A DNA stretch of 9,756 nucleotides. Origin: Planctomycetaceae bacterium. Its GTDB lineage: Bacteria; Planctomycetota; Planctomycetia; Planctomycetales; Planctomycetaceae. Position numbers and translations under genes: made by a program. The notes under the pieces were generated by a model. That model was given only the letters and a program-made list of their open reading frames with translations, ran no database searches and was not told the origin of the DNA. Positions 7,783-9,756 of this stretch are shown here, piece by piece. How positions within the stretch are numbered: position 1 is the first letter of the stretch; every line of letters begins with the position of its first letter. Location: positions 12,423 to 22,178 of the forward strand of contig DOCI01000267.1 of assembly GCA_003503535.1 (NCBI GenBank). The letters are read 5' to 3'.

Positions 7783-7790
7783 TCCCTTTT
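7783..7790 (-). promoter_or_regulatory. Ribosome binding site supporting the TTG start of the symporter
   Basis: On the minus strand AAAAGGGA lies 5 nt before the TTG at 7777-7775. This is one of the clearest Shine-Dalgarno-like sites in the window, and it decides the start because no ATG is available upstream before the in-frame stop. Confidence 0.6.
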
Positions 7791-7890
7791 GTAATGTCGA
7801 ATCGTTAAACAAAATTGAACATGAAAACAACAAAGCCGAATTCCAAATGGAAACCGGATTTCCGTAAACGTCATTCGTGTGAACTCTCGA

Positions 7891-8045
7891 TTTCATTCGT
7901 AGGTTGGGTTAGACCATTTTCAAATGGTCTCTGCAGTCGCTTGGACCTCAAATGCTCTGAAAACGCTCTGTTTGCTCCTGCCGGACGCTGCAGGTAATTT
8001 TTGAATATGCTTCAGCGGAACGCGTAACCCAAGCTACAAATGAAA
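7891..8045. repeat. MITE/REP-like element with 21-bp terminal inverted repeats
   Basis: Terminal inverted repeats lie at 7891-7911 and 8025-8045 and agree at 19 of 21 positions. Their cores are GTAGGTTGGGTTA on the left and TAACCCAAGCTAC on the right. Just inside the left end is a perfect 8-bp hairpin, AGACCATT at 7911-7918 and AATGGTCT at 7923-7930, with a TTCA loop. A second weak hairpin, CCTGC/GCAGG, lies near 7976-7993. The 155-bp unit has no transposase and only a short open frame, so it would be a non-autonomous element or an intergenic repeat. I see no clear target-site duplication. It fills most of the gap between the AroDE-like gene and the symporter and could act as terminator or mRNA stabiliser for the former. 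Its dispersal in the genome is inferred from its shape. Confidence 0.65.
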
Positions 8046-8060
8046 ATCCCGTCGTAACGA

Positions 8061-9494
8061 TCAGGAAATTTGCAGGGTTTCTCCCGTGATTGTTTTGAAC
8101 TGAGCTTGCATTTGATCCCGCCAGATTTCCCGACCATCGACCAGCAGGCAGCCCCGTTCTTTTGCCTCCCGGCTCAGTGGGTGTTCGCTGGACAGGCTGG
8201 CGAAATCGAGTACCAATAAATCAGGCCGCAAGTAGGACGGATTGAGTTGCAATCGACCTGAGCCTTTTTGCAGATCGGGAGAAGCCAGAACAACGATGTC
8301 GTGATGCGTATCGTACAATGCCTGGAAGGGGACGTGCCTCACTTCCAGATCGTTCGCTTCCTGTTTGGCGACTTTCTCATCGGGACCTGTCAAACTGACG
8401 ATTGCCTGTTTATTCTGAAAAATACTGACTGCTGTTTTCGCCAGCCCGCCATTACCAATCACAAGCACAGTACGCCGATTGAGCATCGACTCATTCGGAA
8501 ACGCTTCCTTCAATTTCGGCTCCAGATTTTTCAGCGTGCTGCGTCGCAGCGAATTGTATCCATGCCAGCCATCGGCTCGCTTGAGGAGCAAATCGAGAAA
8601 ACCGGTCGCGGCATCGGCTTCGTCAGTCACTTCCGCAAACGATTGAATCCGCATACCCAGCTTGGAATTGGCAATCAAAACCTTAATCTTCAAAATGTCG
8701 AACATCTTTCCGAGTCGATCGAGCTTTTCAATCTCAACAGGCAAACAGCGTGTATTCAAAGAGAGCGATTTGAATCCCGCATTTAATAGTCGGACGGTCT
8801 CCTGTTCGGTTTCTCCAAAACCAGCGACAGCAATGAATTTTGTCTGACGATCAATTTCGTCAATCGCATATACATCACGAAGTTCTTCGATGGTCGCCTG
8901 ACCCGGATGATCTTCCATTCCTTTTTCAAGAGCGGCATAAATCCACGGCGAGTCGTATTTCTGACCTAGCAGGGAGAAAGTCAATTCCGGTCGCCCCGTG
9001 CCCTGACCGACAATCGGCAAAGCGCGTCGCTGGCTCACCGCGGCCAACAATGGCCAGGCCTCATCCATGGAGGGTGTTGGCCAGCGGAACTTGAGAACAT
9101 CGGCTCGATGCGTGACCGCTTCATCGAAAATCGAATCAATATCATACTCGGGCCGATCCATTCTCGTGACGGCAATCACTCGCTGCGTATTCCCGAATCG
9201 GGGAACTTTCGGTGCGATATCCAGATCGAGTTCGATATAATCGGGACCAGCTACAATGGCTTGTCTCAATAATGTCAGGCGTTCCTCTTCCGTTCCATGC
9301 CACTTTCCGCCATTCTGCTGACGTCGGCAGGAAACAATCACCGGCTTGCTGATCCCGTCGAGCATATCCTTGAAATCCGGCTCCTTGGCCAGATGATCGA
9401 TACAAAGTTCGATGATGTCTCCCTGCCGGGATGCATTCAACAGGTCAACCTTCGCTAGTGTCCGTGAAGTCGGTGTAACAGAAATACAGAGCAT
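8061..9494 (-). CDS. AroD-AroE-like fusion (3-dehydroquinate dehydratase / shikimate dehydrogenase), apparently degenerate
   Basis: The 477 aa have a type I dehydroquinase-like N-terminal half (about 1-215) and a shikimate dehydrogenase-like C-terminal half (about 218-477). These are normally steps 3 and 4 of aromatic biosynthesis. Seen in the first half are IELCIDHL (28-34), VSCRRQQNGGKW (54-65), ADVLKF with K135 at the Schiff-base position, and DHPGQ (195-199). Aligned by eye to E. coli AroD, R82, K170 and Q236 are kept, but R48 reads C31, E86 N61, H143 M112, R213 S174 and S232 D195. In the second half a Rossmann motif GNGGLA (347-352) and a late DGREIWRDQMQAQF are clear, and K278 may equal the catalytic Lys. 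However, HSxSP is absent, GAVNT reads GFLDL (298-302) and GYNTD reads GYNSL (312-316), losing the catalytic Asp. The ATG at 9494 gives an N-terminus typical for the family; no clear ribosome site is seen. The fold call is firm. Enzymatic activity is doubtful, so I give no aro symbol. Confidence 0.85.
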   Translation of the reverse strand: MLCISVTPTSRTLAKVDLLNASRQGDIIELCIDHLAKEPDFKDMLDGISKPVIVSCRRQQNGGKWHGTEEERLTLLRQAIVAGPDYIELDLDIAPKVPRFGNTQRVIAVTRMDRPEYDIDSIFDEAVTHRADVLKFRWPTPSMDEAWPLLAAVSQRRALPIVGQGTGRPELTFSLLGQKYDSPWIYAALEKGMEDHPGQATIEELRDVYAIDEIDRQTKFIAVAGFGETEQETVRLLNAGFKSLSLNTRCLPVEIEKLDRLGKMFDILKIKVLIANSKLGMRIQSFAEVTDEADAATGFLDLLLKRADGWHGYNSLRRSTLKNLEPKLKEAFPNESMLNRRTVLVIGNGGLAKTAVSIFQNKQAIVSLTGPDEKVAKQEANDLEVRHVPFQALYDTHHDIVVLASPDLQKGSGRLQLNPSYLRPDLLVLDFASLSSEHPLSREAKERGCLLVDGREIWRDQMQAQFKTITGETLQIS

Positions 9495-9527
9495 GGGCGA
9501 ATTCCACAGTTAACAGAGAAGAACATC

Positions 9528-9556
9528 GAATAATCGAGCGAAAATGATTGACACAA
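9528..9556 (-). promoter_or_regulatory. Candidate promoter of the AroDE-like gene
   Basis: On the minus strand TTGTGT (9556-9551) and TTATTC (9533-9528) are separated by 17 bp and lie about 34 bp before the ATG at 9494. They fit the sigma-70 pattern only partly, so this is a weak suggestion. Confidence 0.22.
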
Positions 9557-9692
9557 TTTACTCTTCTGGCCACGTTCTCACCAGACAACCGACTGAATCC
9601 GACCTCGAAAGCAATGTTCAATAGACATCCCGGATTAAGCCGTCATACTTTGAAGATACATCGATCGAGACTCAAGAGTGAGTTTTTACAAG

Positions 9693-9756
9693 CACGAAGC
9701 ATAAGCGAGTGTGTTTTAATATCGCGAAAATTCCACACACTCGCTTGCGCTTCGTG
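9693..9756. repeat. Long inverted repeat (REP-like) reaching the window end
   Basis: Two 22-nt arms, at 9693-9714 and 9735-9756, are reverse complements except at two adjacent positions (AT against GC). The left arm reads CACGAAGC-AT-AAGCGAGTGTGT and the right arm ends TTCGTG at the last base, separated by 20 nt of mostly A+T. The arms may extend past the window. The form fits a dispersed palindromic repeat or a strong bidirectional terminator. No gene is seen between the AroDE-like start at 9494 and this repeat: the 198 bp between hold only the weak promoter candidate. Confidence 0.65.

Noticed and set aside
7849..7863. Small palindrome GGAAA...TTTCC upstream of the symporter
   Set aside because: Only 5 bp of stem, too short to distinguish from chance.
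7900..8004. Possible gene remnant inside the MITE-like element, a short open plus-strand frame to the TGA at 8002
   Set aside because: About 35 codons without a credible start or motif; such a length is expected by chance.
8268..8786. 172-codon plus-strand frame within the AroDE-like gene
   Set aside because: It is antisense to a long conserved-fold gene with no motif or start signal of its own.

Overview
The window looks like ordinary chromosomal DNA from a member of the Planctomycetes (order Planctomycetales). This rests on gene style rather than on a marker gene: a right-handed beta-helix protein, HDOD and HD-GYP-like regulators, a fused AroD-AroE-type protein, weak or absent Shine-Dalgarno sites at several starts, and intermediate GC. 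I saw no rRNA, tRNA, CRISPR array, transposase or phage gene.

Layout. Bases 1-686 (+) hold the C-terminal part of a right-handed parallel beta-helix protein that begins before the window. Next come nfo (846-1709, +), an AP endonuclease with all nine metal ligands, and a nested inverted-repeat element (1744-1825). A type II NADH dehydrogenase (1881-3170, +) follows, then an HDOD protein only 5 bp downstream (3176-4279, +) and an HD-GYP-like protein whose metal-binding residues are lost (4492-5796, +). The direction then flips. On the minus strand lie a small AT-rich DUF805-like membrane protein (5857-6282), a sodium:solute symporter with a TTG start (6332-7777) and an AroD-AroE-like fusion (8061-9494). 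A palindromic MITE-like element (7891-8045) lies between the last two. The window ends inside or at the end of another long inverted repeat (9693-9756).

How the genes relate. ndh feeds electrons from NADH to the quinone pool and nfo is base-excision repair; both are housekeeping genes. The HDOD and HD-GYP-like proteins are two HD-superfamily regulators without recognisable catalytic metal sites, placed in tandem, and could act in one signalling pathway (inference). The symporter and the DUF805-like protein are both membrane proteins and may be co-transcribed (49 bp gap).

The most notable points are the AroDE-like fusion, in which most catalytic residues of both enzyme domains appear to be replaced, the degenerate HD-GYP protein, and three unrelated palindromic repeat families in the intergenic gaps. 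I found no convincing new multi-gene defence or metabolic system.
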